64,000 nucleotides of DNA from Gigaspora margarita (GCA_009809945.1 WTPW01000642.1:257825-321824); one strand, 5' to 3'; shown: positions 36,081 through 49,894, counted from the first letter of the stretch. Notes: generated from the letters alone by a model not told the origin. Program-made: numbers and translations.

Positions 36081-37728
36081 AAAAGGGTGCTAGTGGCGCC
36101 CCACAATAATTGTAATTTTATAAGAAAAGATAATAACCAATAGTATTTTGTTAATAATACTTGATTTAGTAAAGGCACTGACATTTATTAGATAATATCA
36201 ATACCTTATTTCTTAATTAAATTTGATTGGCTAAAATTTATATATAAATCTTACCTAGGAGGGGGTAAGCCTCTATAGTAAATAGATATTACCAGTAGAT
36301 AATAAATGTCAGTGCTCTAATCTAAATCAAATGACTCTTTTTGAGATAATTCGAATAGTACCAAAATCATTCAATTTGAATATTGGGATCAAAATTTAGA
36401 CAACTTTTTATAAAAAAATTATATTATATATTACCTCTCCCTACTTATTAAAAAAACATTATATTGTGAAGGACCCTCTTTAATTTTAATGTTATTTATA
36501 GATGCCCTAATTATTATTAAAAATTGACCTTCTATAAGTGCACTTTACATGCACTTTTTTATAAATGCTATAAGTGCATTTAATATACACTTTCTTTTTA
36601 TAAGTGCATATTGTTTAATGTAATATAACTTTATACTGTATATAGATTATATTTTATAAGTGCACATTTTATGAGTACACTTTTTTTTAATAATATTCAT
36701 TTATAGAAGATTGACTGTATTGGATTCACTCTTATTTTGAAATAATGCACATAGGCATATACAAAATAATGCTCAGATCAATTAATTAATATACAGATAG
36801 ATATTATTTCATACTTATACAGTATACTAGATTTGTGTAATAAGTGGGTTTTTAAGTCTAAAAGCAAGAATATTTTTTTAACTAATTTTATTTAGTTTTT
36901 TAACTATACTTGCATATAAATTAATTATATAAAAGTTAATATTTTAAATTAGAATTAATCTTGAAACAGATAAAAAGGCACTAGCAAATATACCAAGTTA
37001 ATGCACTTGAAAAAGTGTTATACTAGATTTGAATAACAAGTAGTAATAGTAATATATTGATTTTCTCAAATCTTAATAGGATAAATATAGTACATTCATC
37101 TATTTTCAAAAATTTGCAAAGATTGGAAATGCTAATAGAGTGTTTATTCCAGGTAAGTATTGTTATTTTAATGCTTTATATAGTTATAACAAGAAATTGG
37201 AGTTGAAAAAAAAGCAAATATAAGGTATTTATTTATTTTTATAAATTTATAGAAATAGAAAATGCTGATTGTATGTCTTATTTGGATAAGAAGAAGAGAA
37301 TGCTAAACATATAAAGCATTTGTCTATTATTAAAAATTTAAAAAAAGAAAATAAAGTCCAGAAATCATTCATAACTCAAAACTAAGTAAAGTTTTTCTTA
37401 CAAAATTTGTACAATTATAGCTTCTTAATCCAATCTTTAAACTCAATGTATATCCTTAACCCAATTTAATAATATAAAAAAAAATTATATAGTGAGCAAA
37501 ATTTTTTAGATTAGTAATGCTAGACTTATTTAAGCATAATATATCTGGAATATTACCTATTTTTGTGGTAATATAGTATAGCTAGAGATAATAAAAAACT
37601 CTTATTATTACTATTTTAAAACTTAAAATAATTATAATTCAAATATATTAAATATAGACTCTGTATATCTAAATCATAAAATATTGCATGTTTTAAAACA
37701 ATAATAAATGTTTTTTTACTATCCCATA
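36081..37728. other. AT-rich DNA with pogo-like remnants
   Basis: 36530-36720 has repeated 'tataagtgca' words and ends 'agaagattgactgta', reminiscent of a pogo/Tigger end; no clean pair of ends. 36735-36830 has 'gaaataatgcacat' words as in the MITE at 25272. The remainder shows nothing recognisable. Confidence 0.4.
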
Positions 37729-37843
37729 TACAATAAAACCTCTATAAAGTTTACTCTCTATAAGTGCACATGCTTTCTAAATGCATATTCAAGTTCTGGT
37801 CTAAATATATATAGTAAAACCTCCATAAGTACATGCCCTTGGG

Positions 37844-38334
37844 AGGAACCAAAATATACATAGATAGGTCAGATACCATATAGTGCTGAAAATAAGCTAC
37901 CTCCAAAAGAAACTACCCCCCAGATTTTTAGAAGAATTTTTAAAGAAATCGTTAACAGTTGCTACATATAAAACTTTTTATTTTACTAAGTAGACATCAA
38001 ATGTGTGATTAAGTACAGTTGTTCAGAACAACGAAATAAACCTACAATAAAAATTTCATAGCATTTGAACAACTTTTTATTAGTACGTTTTTCAATTTTT
38101 CAAAACATTTAACAATTCGAAAATAAACTACCCCACGTTTTTTGTGTAACTTTTTGGCCAAAAAGGGTAGCTTGTTTTCGGTAAAATACGGTATTAGTTT
38201 GCTTATTTTAGAGGGTTTTATACAGATCTTTTCCATTTTTAGTAATTTTTGCTTATTTTGAGTTTTTTGCAGATCTTTCTATTTTTAGTAATTTTATAAT
38301 TAACCTGACCTATCTATATATATTTTGGGATCCT
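37844..38334. mobile_element. hAT-like AGGACCC MITE carrying a nested mariner MITE
   Basis: Ends 'aggaaccaaaatatacatag' and complement; flanking 8-mers cccttggg / ctcttgga agree at 6 of 8. Removing the nested 316-bp element and one TA leaves 173 bp, the size of the copies at 54121 and 63190, and restores 'gtcagatattagtttgctta', matching their interior. Confidence 0.85.
37876..38191. mobile_element. Nested mariner-like MITE
   Basis: Ends 'ccatatagtgctgaaaataa' and the complement of 'ttgttttcggtaaaatacgg', flanked by TA (37874-37875, 38192-38193). The empty site is visible in the sister elements, which have a single TA there. Confidence 0.88.
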
Positions 38335-38471
38335 CTCTTGGAACCAATATTTAACAAAGTGCACTTAAACAACAATAAGAAAAACTGCATTTTCTAGAAG
38401 ACATGAATATATTTGGGTCAGAACTGAGCATTCATTTAGAAGGAGTGTGCACTTATAGAATTATCATAATT

Positions 38472-38927
38472 GTAATTATAATTAACTAGAAATAAAAATT
38501 CTGTTAAAGAACATGCGATATGTATAGTGTTTAAACTCAATCACTAATATTTATAAGCATACATTATATTTAACTAACTTTGGATCTCTATTACCTATAT
38601 CTCTTTTGGGTTAATTTCAATAATTCATACAAATTAGCACTTGATTTACTATATCTTTTGTTATATAATTAATTTTTCTTGATATCTTAATGCCATTACA
38701 ATCTACTTAAATCTCATAATGCATTAATATATTCTTCTATAATAAAATACAGATTCTTTCAATAGCTTAATTCAAATGTATTCTTTAGTTTGTTTTAAAG
38801 TTATAGTAGATCAGAATAGTATAAATACATAGAACAATACAGTATGTGTACAAGCTAATTTTTAAAATTATACTATAACACAGAGGACCAAGTTTATGAT
38901 AGCCAGGCCCAATATATAGGGCAAGCT
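38472..38927. other. AT-rich intergenic DNA
   Basis: Nothing recognisable. Confidence 0.4.
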
Positions 38928-38936
38928 ATGGTATCC

Positions 38937-39723
38937 AGCATAGCAGAAACTCGTATCTGATAGATTCCAAAAGTGATGTTACACAAATTATTTATATGGA
39001 CAATTGAAAATCTGATATATGATTGTAGTCTAAAACCCAGCATTTTCACGATCCATTTACCTATAATAAGTTAAACTTAAGGTACACATGTTGATAAGTA
39101 AAATTTCTTCGTTTTGAGTGTCTTTAGCAGCAAATCTTTTCTAATCATTTTCAATCGCTTTCTCCAGAGAGTTTTCATAAGAACAAAGGTAGGGCGTTTG
39201 GTAATTGGCAGTGTTTATTGAGTTTCTACTACGTTTAAATTATGAAGCCAAACAATAGATTAATAAATTGTTAAACCGTGAGTGTTATACTAACATAAAA
39301 TTTTATACATTTATTAAACAGGCTACGCATTATAAATACTTTAACACGATTTATTTTACCCGAACTACGACACATATACGTATTATATATCCAACTACCT
39401 CTAATATCAGATATGTAGTATAATAAATACGATGGGGTGATTTAATTACAGTAGTATAGACCATGTAGTAGTAACATGTTAGATGTAACGCATTTTTTCA
39501 GTAAAACCTAATGGTCGAAAAATATAATAAAATTACTTTAGTATTAAAAATGCTTTACTTTTATTATTAATAATAAATTCATTTTTTCGTATAATTTGCG
39601 TATCAAAAGAATTTTTAATTGATTTGATTGGTCAATAATCACGTTTGGATCTATATCAATTAGCCAATCACACAAATGTTGTAACCCATGATTTTCTGTC
39701 AAAATATGAGTTTCTGCTATGCT
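38937..39723. mobile_element. MULE-like MITE with perfect 9-bp duplication
   Basis: Ends 'agcatagcagaaactcgtat' and the complement of 'atatgagtttctgctatgct'; target duplication ATGGTATCC at 38928-38936 and 39724-39732. 787 bp without ORF. Unrelated in sequence to 368-727. Confidence 0.9.
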
Positions 39724-40489
39724 ATGGTATCCTGTACAACTGTGAGAACCAAGCTTAAAATAGTGAGTGTTTCTATAGAAGACAACTGCAATACTTCAGA
39801 TTCATATCTTTAACTCTTTCTGAAGTACAACTTTCCTTTAATATCTCTTTACTATTAACTAATACCAACTCTAACAACTATCTAATATCAGAAACTTATG
39901 ATAAATCTCTATTCATAAAAAATTTTAGTAATAAAGAAATTGAAATACCTACAAACTCTTTAAATGATAATTATAATGACCTTAATTTAAGCTTTCTTGA
40001 AATATATAACCCAACAACATGTTACAATAAATTTTTTTATTATTATAGACTACAAACTCTATATTCTTTACAAACTGTAGGCTCATTTTTGCAATATATA
40101 TCAGAATATTACTTTATGTTTTTTTCAACCCAATATATTAAAATTTCTATCAAACCACATTTTCAAATTGACTATTTTTTCACAGAAGCACATATTTACC
40201 TTCTTTATGAAAACTTAGTACCAGGTTACTTTATATTTCTACCCTTTGAAGAGCTATCAACTTTTTTAATATAGAGCTTAAATCATTTAATAATAATTTT
40301 CAAATACCAATCCTTACTAATAATCTTATTTTCTCAACACTCAACTCATAGCTATACAAAATCTCAAACTTTAATACCAATACAACTTCTATAACCAATA
40401 CTCAAATAGTTATATACAATTCTAATACACTTTTATATTTGCCAGATTAAACTTTATTAATTGAACCTGAATATATTTCTATTTCTATA

Positions 40490-40990
40490 AAAATAGCCTC
40501 ACTTAATACAAATGGCCTTTTACAACCTACTAAAAAACTTCTTATTGAAGAAACTTTAAACAAAACCAATATGATATTTTTGGTCTTTCAGAGACTCAAT
40601 TAACCCAAAAAGAAAAAAAATTTCTAAATAACAAAATCAAAAACTATACTAGTTTCTGGAGCTCATTTTCTAATCCACATCAAGCTAGTGTAGAACTTTT
40701 TATTCACAACAAAATCTTCAAATATATCACATGTACTTATAATTTTAATGGCTATATAATAGGCTTTGATCTACATTTCAAAAATACTCCTATTAGGTTA
40801 CTTCAAATTTGTATTCCTACTACTAAGAAAAAACAACTCAGAAAATAAATACAAGAACAAATTATTACATTATGTCAAAATCCTAAATATTGATACATAA
40901 TTATAGAAGACTTCAATAGTGTTCCCAACCCCAAATTGACTGATCCCCTTCTAATTTTTAGAAACTCAACTCATTAAATATCTCATTAGT
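40490..40990 (+). pseudogene. LINE endonuclease domain
   Basis: Apurinic-endonuclease-type landmarks: NTNGLLQPTKKLL (about 40508), FGLSETQLT (about 40580) with the catalytic-site glutamate, and EDFNSVPNP (about 40908) in place of the usual GDFN. Frame breaks between them. Confidence 0.8.
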
Positions 40991-41051
40991 TACCAATATA
41001 AAGATATCTACTTTCTCTTTTTATCTAATTCCCAAAAATTTCTTTTCAATA

Positions 41052-41374
41052 CAGTCAAATCTCCATAAATGCAACATGTACAGACAAGCCTATAACATGC
41101 ATTTAGGGAGAGCCAATTAAATTGCAGCTTTAAAGATTTGATCATTAAGTTTGTATAACTTCTATTAAAACTGTATAATCTATCTTAAATACTAAAATTT
41201 GATTGGCTTCATGCATTTAGGGAGGTAGTATAATATAGAAAATTATATGGAAGAACATGTATTTACAGAATATTGAATGTGCATTTAACACTAATAATTT
41301 CTTACAGACAGACAAAAATGTGCATTTAGAGAGGTATTGCATTTATGGAGGTTGCATTTATAGAGGTCTAACTG
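41052..41374. mobile_element. pogo/Tigger-like MITE nested in the LINE
   Basis: Ends 'cagtcaaatctccataaatg' and the complement of 'catttatagaggtctaactg', flanked by TA (41050-41051, 41375-41376). Internal 'gcatttagggagg' repeats. 323 bp. Confidence 0.88.
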
Positions 41375-42239
41375 TACTCAAATATTCAGAGCAGAATAAA
41401 CCAAATTTGGACTAATCTGAGTATTACAAATATAGATTATACAGTTATTCTTTCAAACAGAACCTTTGAATCAGATTACAATACTATTACACTAGAACTA
41501 TCTATTGTAATCAACAAACCAAAACCATGCAAACAATATAAAAGGAAAAAAATTTTACTAGAAAAACTGTACCAAAGAAAATATAAAAAATTATACAAAT
41601 CAAACCACACTTAATTTGCAAAAACTATATACACAAATAGATCAAATTACTAACCAAAACTAGCTTAACAAATTCTGGAATAAACTTCAAAAAACTCTAA
41701 TTAAAGCTTCTACAAACATATTCTCTTTCACAAAATTAATACTATTAAAGAAATTAAAGAAACTTCTTCATCAAAACAAACTTCTCTCTTTTACAGATTT
41801 AAAGAAATCCAATATCTCAAATATTATACTTTCTTTTCCAACTTTCTTCCACTATGCAAAAAATCTGCTTACTTCAACTTCCAACACCTACTTTATCACA
41901 AATTAAAGAAGAATTTTAGCAAATCAAGAATGCCTCAATATTCAACAATAACAAACTATCTATAAAGAAATTCAAAAAAAATTGAAAACCGTAACCAATC
42001 TTTTTTTGAAACCCCAAAATACTTTTATAAAAAATTCTCAAAAAATACAATAATATACATATTGATAAACTATCTATTGAAAACTCACTTTTCACTGAAC
42101 ACAATAAAATTCTTAATACAATTTATAATCACTTTACCAAATACCTTAAAAAAAACTACTTCAACCAATTTTACCCTCTTCTAAATTCTACTTTCTTTAT
42201 AAAGCACATCCTGAATATGAAGAACATTATCTTAACTTA

Positions 42240-43330
42240 TTTCAAAACATCACAGATCTAGAATGGCAAGATATCTTAACCAATCTTCCAAATCAAAAAG
42301 TAGAAGGTCCATCTGAAATCTGCTATGAACATATCAAATATGCTAGTTACAAAGCACAAACACTCTTTAAAAAATTTTTTAACAAATGCTTTCAACTTCA
42401 AAAAGTTTCTATAGATTGGAAATCCTCTAATATATTTCTTATCCAAAAAAAGCAAATTGGGATTTTACCCTTAATCAAGTTCATCCAATTTCTACTATTG
42501 AACCTTTCAAAAAAACCTTTACCAAAATCTTTACTAAATGACTTAATCAAATTATCTCTAATAACAATCTTTTATCTATTCTAAATTTTGCTGTTTCTAC
42601 CTATACAAATTTTTCATAATACTATTGAACATTATAAAATACACAACAAAGAAGCTTGGATTCTTTTTCAAGATATGTCTTAAGCATTTGACAAAATCAA
42701 TATTTTATGCCTTCAAGATACCTGTAAAAGAATTGGTATTCCTAATTAAGGTATCAATCTAATTACTGAATTATACTCATCAAGACAAGCAAGAATCATT
42801 ACTGCTCATAGTCTTATCTCTCCTATTAATATCCAATTTGGAATAGAACAAAAAGAGACCTACTCTCTTTTACTTTGAAAAATTTACTATAATCCAATTC
42901 TTACATTTATTCACCAAAAATACCAAAACTATCTACTCAAAATTGTAGCACAATCTCCTTTTGATATAATTACTAATACTACTACTACTAGTACTTCAAT
43001 TTTGCTATTAGCCTATATGGACGATACAATATGGCTCTGTGAAAGCTCTAAAACTATGCAATATATTCTTAATAATACTTCTAACTCTATAAAATTAACA
43101 ATATAGAAGTCAATCCCTCAAAATCTGATTTACTTCATATTTGTCCTAGATCCTACAAATCACAAACAACTCCTTTTTTGTTCAATAATTAACACATCTT
43201 ACCCAGAAAGTCTAATAATATTATTAGATACTTAGATATCTATTTTGATGGAAATGGTTCAACCAAACCAACATTTGATACAATTGTTAACAAATTTAAA
43301 AATTTTATTTGTCTAATAAAATACTAAAAA
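42240..43330 (+). pseudogene. LINE reverse transcriptase domain
   Basis: Reads QKVEGPSEICYEHIKYA, then IHNKEAWILFQDMS*AFDKI (the D of the AFD motif), ISPINIQFGIEQKE and LLLAYMDDTIWLCESS; the catalytic YMDD is at 43014-43025. Frames are broken by several stops. Confidence 0.9.
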
Positions 43331-44477
43331 CTTACACTTCAACCCTCTATTGAATATATTTTACAAGTATACATTATCCACAATAATCTCCAAACCAAAT
43401 TATTTTGTCTCTTCAATATTTAAACCAAAAAAATGCTTTTCCTTGTCAAAAACACTAACAACATAGTTCTTACTAATCTTATAACATTTAATCTACCAAC
43501 CTTTAACAATCTAATTTAAAAAACAAGTTCTACTAATATTGAATGTATTTTTAACTCTAGTCCAATTCTTAAAAATTTTGATATTATCCATATTAAATCA
43601 TGGCAAACCAAAGCATGGTCCTCCAACTTAACCCAAAATTTACTTATTACTCATGGTCATAAAACCAAAAACTTTATATTTATTTTCAACTTATACAATT
43701 AGCCAAAAATAATATTACATTATCAAATCTTTACTTAATTCTTATCATTCAGATTTCTTTTCTAATATATATCTAATCTATGATATACTTTTATCAAATT
43801 TACAAACCTCCATAATTAATAGTATAAAAAATAACCAGTTACTATTTATTGAACAAATTACAACTACAAACAATAACATATTCTTCTATGAAATAATATT
43901 TATCTATATACTAATAAATCTACTAAAGGTCATCAACCTTTATGATTTTCTAATATTCTCTATTTTATACAAGATAACACAATTATAACTACCTGGCCTC
44001 ATCTTTGTCTACCCCAATTAACCCCTTTATTAATACAACATATTTTCTTTCTCCTCTAATAACCTCTAATCCCTTTTCACTTATACAAATACACTATACC
44101 TCTCACAATAATCTCTTCTTATCACATCAAACTTTTTTATCAAAAACTATATATATAATATAAATCCTTCAGATTCAGGTTTCATACAACTACTACCCAA
44201 TATATTTTCATTCCAAATACCTTTTCTCATTTAATCTTTTCTATAATCAAATTAACAAATCTAAAAATCAAATATATATTCAAATAGATTACAAAGAAAT
44301 CCTTGCTCTAATTCATATTTTTAATCTTACTAATACTACAACCTCCTCTCAATCTATACCACAAATTTATATTTCTATACAAGAAATACAACTAATATAC
44401 TATTTAACCAATAATACTACCTATCAACATCACTAATCTTCTATTGCTTATTCAAAATCTTACTTTACAAGAACTTC

Positions 44478-44900
44478 ATTTCTATACTGATGTGTTAATA
44501 CAAAATTTACAATCATTAAATATTAAATCTGGCATTGGTTAGATTTGTGAAAATATTACTTCTATTAAATTTAATGCAGCTACTACTTCATATCTTGATA
44601 CAACACAAACTGAACTTAAAGCAATTATTTCTTTTTTTCTTGCAACTTCTAATAATACTCATATAAATATCTATTTAGACAACAATACTGCAATCAAAAA
44701 CCTAAAACAAATACATCCTTCAAAACCTACACAAATCAAAAACTGGGATATTATATCTATTATTAATCAAATTAAATCTATTAAAAACATTTCATTTACT
44801 CTACACAAAATCAAATTATATCTTAATCCCATCCATAACCAAGCAGACTTACTTGCAAAAAATGGAACTAACAAACTAATACTTAAAATTATCTATAATT
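44478..44900 (+). pseudogene. LINE RNase H domain
   Basis: Reads LQELHFYTDV (first D), FNAATTSYLDTTQTELKAI (E), INIYLDNNTAIKNLKQ (D) and NPIHNQADLLAKNGTN (final D region). Nearly open apart from one stop after SGIG. Confidence 0.88.
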
Positions 44901-45346
44901 TTCTAAATCTACCAATACATTTTTTATAGAACAATTGTCTTATTTCTTTCAAAATATGAACCTTTTTCAAAAATATATATATATACAAGAACTATACTCC
45001 TGGTCTACTCTTAAAATATTTAAAAATATAGCTGATCTCAATTGGATACTATATTTTGATATTCAAACACATTTGAACACAATCACTCTAAATATTCTTT
45101 TAGAATCAAAATACTAACAAATAATCTTCTAGCATGGGAACCTTTATATTTGCTATCCTTATCTATATCCAACATCAAAATGTTCTTGCTGTTCAGATAA
45201 TGAAAACACTCTATACATACTTCTCTGTTCAAACAATAACACACTTAGGAGCGTGCTATTTATCATGTGGTTTGTACTATAAATACATAGATCAGTGTAG
45301 TGATCACATCTATATATATATAATATATATATTCAATTATATATGG

Positions 45347-47256
45347 TAAATAACAGTCATCCGATTTGTCATACAATATTAAATGAAATTTGGTTTATAT
45401 GAAATTTTAATAAATTACATATAAAATTACTATGAACTTTGAAGCAATGATGTTTATCAACCTACATATTAAGGGTAGAGGGTACTTTTTAAAATTATAT
45501 ATAAACTTAATGATAAATTTTTTTATATTTAATTTTATAAAAAATTATATTAAGTAAACTAATTATAACCCTTAAGAAAAGTTTTTAGAGCTGGTTTTTT
45601 TGATTCCAATAATAGTAAATTTATTAAAATTGGTTAAAAACTCAGTGAGATATAAATTTTTAAAGATTGGATATTAAAATTTAGTAATAAAACTAACTTA
45701 TAAATTTGCATAAATTGACCAATCAGAATTAGTGATTTTGTGCAACCCAGAAAATTGGGCCAGCCCAGAAAAACTTTGTTATATACAACTATATTTTTTT
45801 AATATAATAATAATTCAAAATTTTACTATAATAGATAAATTGTTTTATTTATATTTTGTGAAATTTTAATAAAAATTAGTTAAAATTCAAAAAAGTTTTA
45901 TTAGTAGCATATGTTAATTTTATATAAAAAGAATTTAACTAATTTTAACACCTGGTTAAAGTTATAAATTTTAACCACCCTTTATTTTTATAAAAGTTTT
46001 TTATATAAAATTATTCTTTAAAGATTAGGGTTAGGGTATAGGTTATATTAAGTTAGAGAGTGAAGTATTTATATGCAAAATTAGATGCTAAAAACTTTTA
46101 CTTAATAGCTCAAAGCTAGTTTTTGTAATAAAATTTTGCAATATTAATAATTTTTTGATTTTTTTTTAAGTTTTCTTAAAATTTCTTTATTTTGTTACAC
46201 AAGATCCTGTGACCTAATTGGTAAATTATAGGGTAGTTAATATTACCAGGGGCAAGTTAGCAACACTCATATAAAAATTTCAAAATATCATATAAAACTA
46301 TATAAAAATAATCTATATACCCTCTACTTTTAATTAAAATTAAATTTCATGATTATATAGAGCAAAAGGAGGTGAATAAAAAAAAACCTTTTCTGCCAAG
46401 CCACAGTTCTGCTATTTTTGCACAAAACAAAAATATAACTTCACCAAAACCTAATAGTTTTTAATTTTAAAATAAGAAGCATATGTAAAATCATGCTTTG
46501 TACAACTTTACTTAGTTAGCAAAAGTAGGTTACCTTGTAAGAAAAATGGGTTATCTATGTGCTAAAGTTAAAATTTTTAACTTTTCTTAATTGAACTTTT
46601 TTTTATTAGGAAATCTACTTTGGGCTCTTAATTAAAGTTGTTTAGCATGTAATTTTATTTGCGTTCAAGGTCAAACCTCACTTTTTGGATCTTTTACTAA
46701 ATAAAAAATAGGTCGAATTTAGAAAAAAAATTTTTTAGAAAATTTTTTTTTCTAACTTCGACCCTATTTTTACTTAGTAAAAGGTCTAAAAAAGCGTATT
46801 TTAACCACAACATGAGTAAAATTACATGCTAAACAACTTTACTTAAGAGCCCAAAGTAGATTTCTAATAAAAATAAAAGTTCAATCAAGAAAAGTCAAAA
46901 ATTTTAACTTTAGCATATAGATAACCCATTTCTCTTACAAGATAACCCACTTCTGCTAACTAAGTAAAGTTGTTCAGAGCATGATTTTATATATGCTTTT
47001 TATTTTAAAATCAAAAAATATTTGGTTTTGGCAAATTCACATTTACATTTTGTGCAAAAATAACAGAACTGTGGCTTAGCAAAAAAGGTTTTTTATTCAT
47101 CTCCTTTTGCTCTATGTAATTGTGAAATTTAATTTTAAATTAATATGTAGGTTGAGAAATATCATTGCTTCAAAGTTTATAGTAATTTTATATATAATTT
47201 TTTAAAATTTCATATTAACCAAATTTACATATGACAAATTGGATAACTGTTATTTA
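45347..47256. repeat. Giant interrupted palindrome
   Basis: 'taaataacagtcatccg' at the left pairs with 'ggataactgttattta' at the right, and complementarity runs inward through 'gaactttgaagcaatgat', 'tatagagcaaaaggagg', 'gtggcttagca' and 'ctactttgggctcttaa' to a centre near 46735. Once the TTAA element 45473-46329 is removed the arms are continuous, about 525 bp each. TA lies at both outer ends. No ORF. Confidence 0.9.
45473..46329. mobile_element. TTAA-flanked element in the palindrome
   Basis: 857 bp between TTAA tetranucleotides (45469-45472, 46330-46333), ends 'gggtagagggta' and complement 'taccctctactt'. A TTAA duplication is the piggyBac hallmark; no transposase present. The opposite palindrome arm shows the empty site (caacctacatattaattt complement). 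Its right end resembles 3415-3548. Confidence 0.82.
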
Positions 47257-47827
47257 TTAATATTATGCACACGATATATTCTAGAGCCATATTATATTTA
47301 TTTAATAAGTTCTATACAAGAACAAATTAATATAAGTATTAAGTTTATTAAAAAAAGTAATTTAAATCTAAACACAATAAACAAATAGCTCGTAGAGTCT
47401 ATTTACGAAATAAATTTTACTTAAACAATTTGATTATTCTACAATATAATAATATGCATAGTAACTTTGCTTCTAAGTAAAGTTCTCTGTTTTTGGGATC
47501 ATTTTGTGATTATTTTGTATAATAAAAGGAAATGCTTTCTAAACCTGATTATAAAAAATTTATTTTTTATTAAGTAAAATTGTAAAATTTTGCAATTTGA
47601 AAAATACTTACTATAAAACTAGAAAACAGATACTGTTAGATATCTGAAGCATAGAAAGTGACCTGATCAATATTTGTTTTGTATAGAAATCTATTTTTTC
47701 TATTCTATATTGTTGTGAAAGGTTTTACTAGGCATCTCTGATCAGAGATATATAACTTTTATTTCTTTGGCTTTTTAACCAATTAAAATTCAAAAAAGTT
47801 ATATGATACATGTAGCCTAGAACCAGA
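47257..47827. other. AT-rich intergenic DNA
   Basis: Nothing recognisable. Confidence 0.4.
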
Positions 47828-47835
47828 ATCATATG

Positions 47836-49019
47836 CAGTGTTTAAAATTTAAATCGAAAGTTATATTCTCAAAAGAGCATAATTAAAATTTTTATTGTTC
47901 TAAAAAAACTTTTTAGTGTTCATTATATATTAAATATATTAAACATTAATTTTTTAAAAAATGTTCATGTTTATATTAGCTTTAAACAATATTGATATAT
48001 ATTATTTATTAATTTACAACAAAATTAATTCAAATTAATAAAAATCAATAATATAATAATTAATTCTATAAACAAGTTTGCACCATTCTTGGTATGCTAA
48101 TTGAATATTAAGCTTTTCTTACACTGCATTTACTTGCTTGTAGTTTAATATATTGTAAATTAAAGTTATATCTAACTTTTAATAATAAAATAAGTAGATT
48201 ATAAATAAATAATTTATGCTCTGATAGTTTAATATAGTAAATAAAATAATTTTTAATAAAGAATTCTATTGTTATTAATAGAATAAAAACTTATTTAAAA
48301 ATAAATTCTATACTTACAATTCACACACTAAGTTCAAGTTATTTATTAATAATTTTTTAACTTTGTATATGATTCTTTGAATTTTTTTAACATAACACAA
48401 TGTATTATACAATTTAATTTCTAATAATTTTGTTAAACATCAAGTGCTTTTTATATTTGCTCATAATAAAACAAGCCTTCTATAATATTTTACTAATGTA
48501 CTATTGGTTAATACAATAAATTAGAATCCAATTACTTTGTTATTTAACTATTTAAATTTGTACTAACAAATACTTTGTATCTTTTTTACTTGCTTGGTAT
48601 TAGCATATTATTTAACCCAAATTATATATATATAAGTCTATACAATAATGATACTCTTAATATAAAAAACACACTTTATGGCTAATGAATGTTTTATTTT
48701 AAAATCTTTAAAAGATATTTCCTTAAATTTTATTTGTTACCCATATTGTACAACTTTAAACATATATGCTATACATAGTATATATATATGTACAGAATTT
48801 GTCATGATCAAATTACATTATCAAATTTATAAACATTTTAAATAATTTATTGTTCTCATTAGTAAATCTAGAAATAAAAATTTTATAAATGTTCTCTTTG
48901 AAAACATTTCAAGAGGATAAAATGTTCTCAAATAAGAGAACCTTCTTTTAAATAACAATGTTCTTAAAAAAACTCAAATGTTCATTGAGAACTATGAGAA
49001 CATTGAATTTTAAACACTG
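47836..49019. mobile_element. hAT-like MITE, CAGTGTTTAAAA family
   Basis: Ends 'cagtgtttaaaatttaaatc' and the complement of 'cattgaattttaaacactg', with 'gttctca' repeats near the right. 8-mers atcatatg / atcacatg match at 7 of 8. 1184 bp, AT-rich, no transposase. The right end of the hAT locus at 62119 carries the same tip. Confidence 0.85.
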
Positions 49020-49027
49020 ATCACATG

Positions 49028-49878
49028 ATCTAAATCTATATATAATTTAAAATTGGTTATAATTAATGAATATATATATATATGTAAAAAAATCTTTTGT
49101 AAATTAATACTATAGAACCAATACTATAATATTACAGAAAAATTTTTAACTTAAACATATTAGTTTTATCTTATTTACTTTTAAATTTAAAGCCATTTGA
49201 TATCTGTACCAAAATTGGCCACTATATTTAATATAATAATTTGTCAAATTTGGTTATTATATTAAATAGTAACTTGTCAAACATGTATGCACATTACAAT
49301 AATTTGCACCTCTAGTCCTCTAGTTTCTAGTTACCCACACATGATCATTTGGATTCAAGCTGATATTTGGTATTATTTAATTGTCCTAATAAATTAATTT
49401 CAGAAATTTAGGAAAACCATGCTCAATTTTTGTATTTGATGACTTTCTGCTTGAAAATATTCAGGTACTATATGTGTTTGTCTTTGATCCAACAATAAGC
49501 TACTTCATGATAGACAATAGTTAATAGTAAAGTCAAAATTCTACTATGTTAAATGATTATGATTGTCTAAGTAAACTTATTCAAGAGATCAAAATATGCT
49601 TATTCTGAAAATTTTATATAAATCGGAAAGGTTTTCATTATTTGACTTTTAATTTTATTTTCAACAAAAAAATTAAAATTGGTTAAAAAATATATTTGAT
49701 GAACATAAAAATTAAAAGTTAAATAATTAAATCTTTTCTAATTTGTAAGAAAATTTTGAAGAATACGTATTTTTATCTTCTGAACATTAGAATTTCTCAA
49801 ATTTAAATCAAATCAAATATTGAGTCAATTTGAATTTGATTAAATCAAATTAACCCTGATTTGAATTTGATTTGATTC
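49028..49878. other. AT-rich intergenic DNA
   Basis: Only a 'caaatttgattaaa'-rich tract at 49800-49894 stands out; it forms the insertion site of the next element. Confidence 0.4.
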
Positions 49879-49894
49879 AAATATTTGAATTTGA

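Larger units (their letters stand above)
37731..38471. mobile_element. pogo/Tigger-like element with nested MITEs
   Basis: Left 'caataaaacctctataaag' with following 'ctctataagtgcac' pairs with 'gtgcacttatagaatta' at the right. Boundaries approximate. It is interrupted by the AGGACCC MITE at 37844-38334. Confidence 0.5.
39790..45240 (+). pseudogene. Decayed LINE (non-LTR retrotransposon)
   Basis: Plus-strand remnants in the order endonuclease (40490-40990), reverse transcriptase (42240-43330), RNase H (44478-44900) and a C-terminal Cys/His-like end (about 45130-45240). The stretch before 40490 is open only in pieces (60-codon ORF 40089-40274) and may be the remains of ORF1. Dozens of stops. 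A pogo-like MITE is nested at 41052-41374 and the 3' end is cut by GCATGC-ended DNA at about 45246. No poly-A tail or duplication found. Confidence 0.85.

Noticed and set aside
38042-38236. 64-codon minus-strand ORF
   Set aside because: It spans the boundary of the nested mariner MITE, so it is chance.
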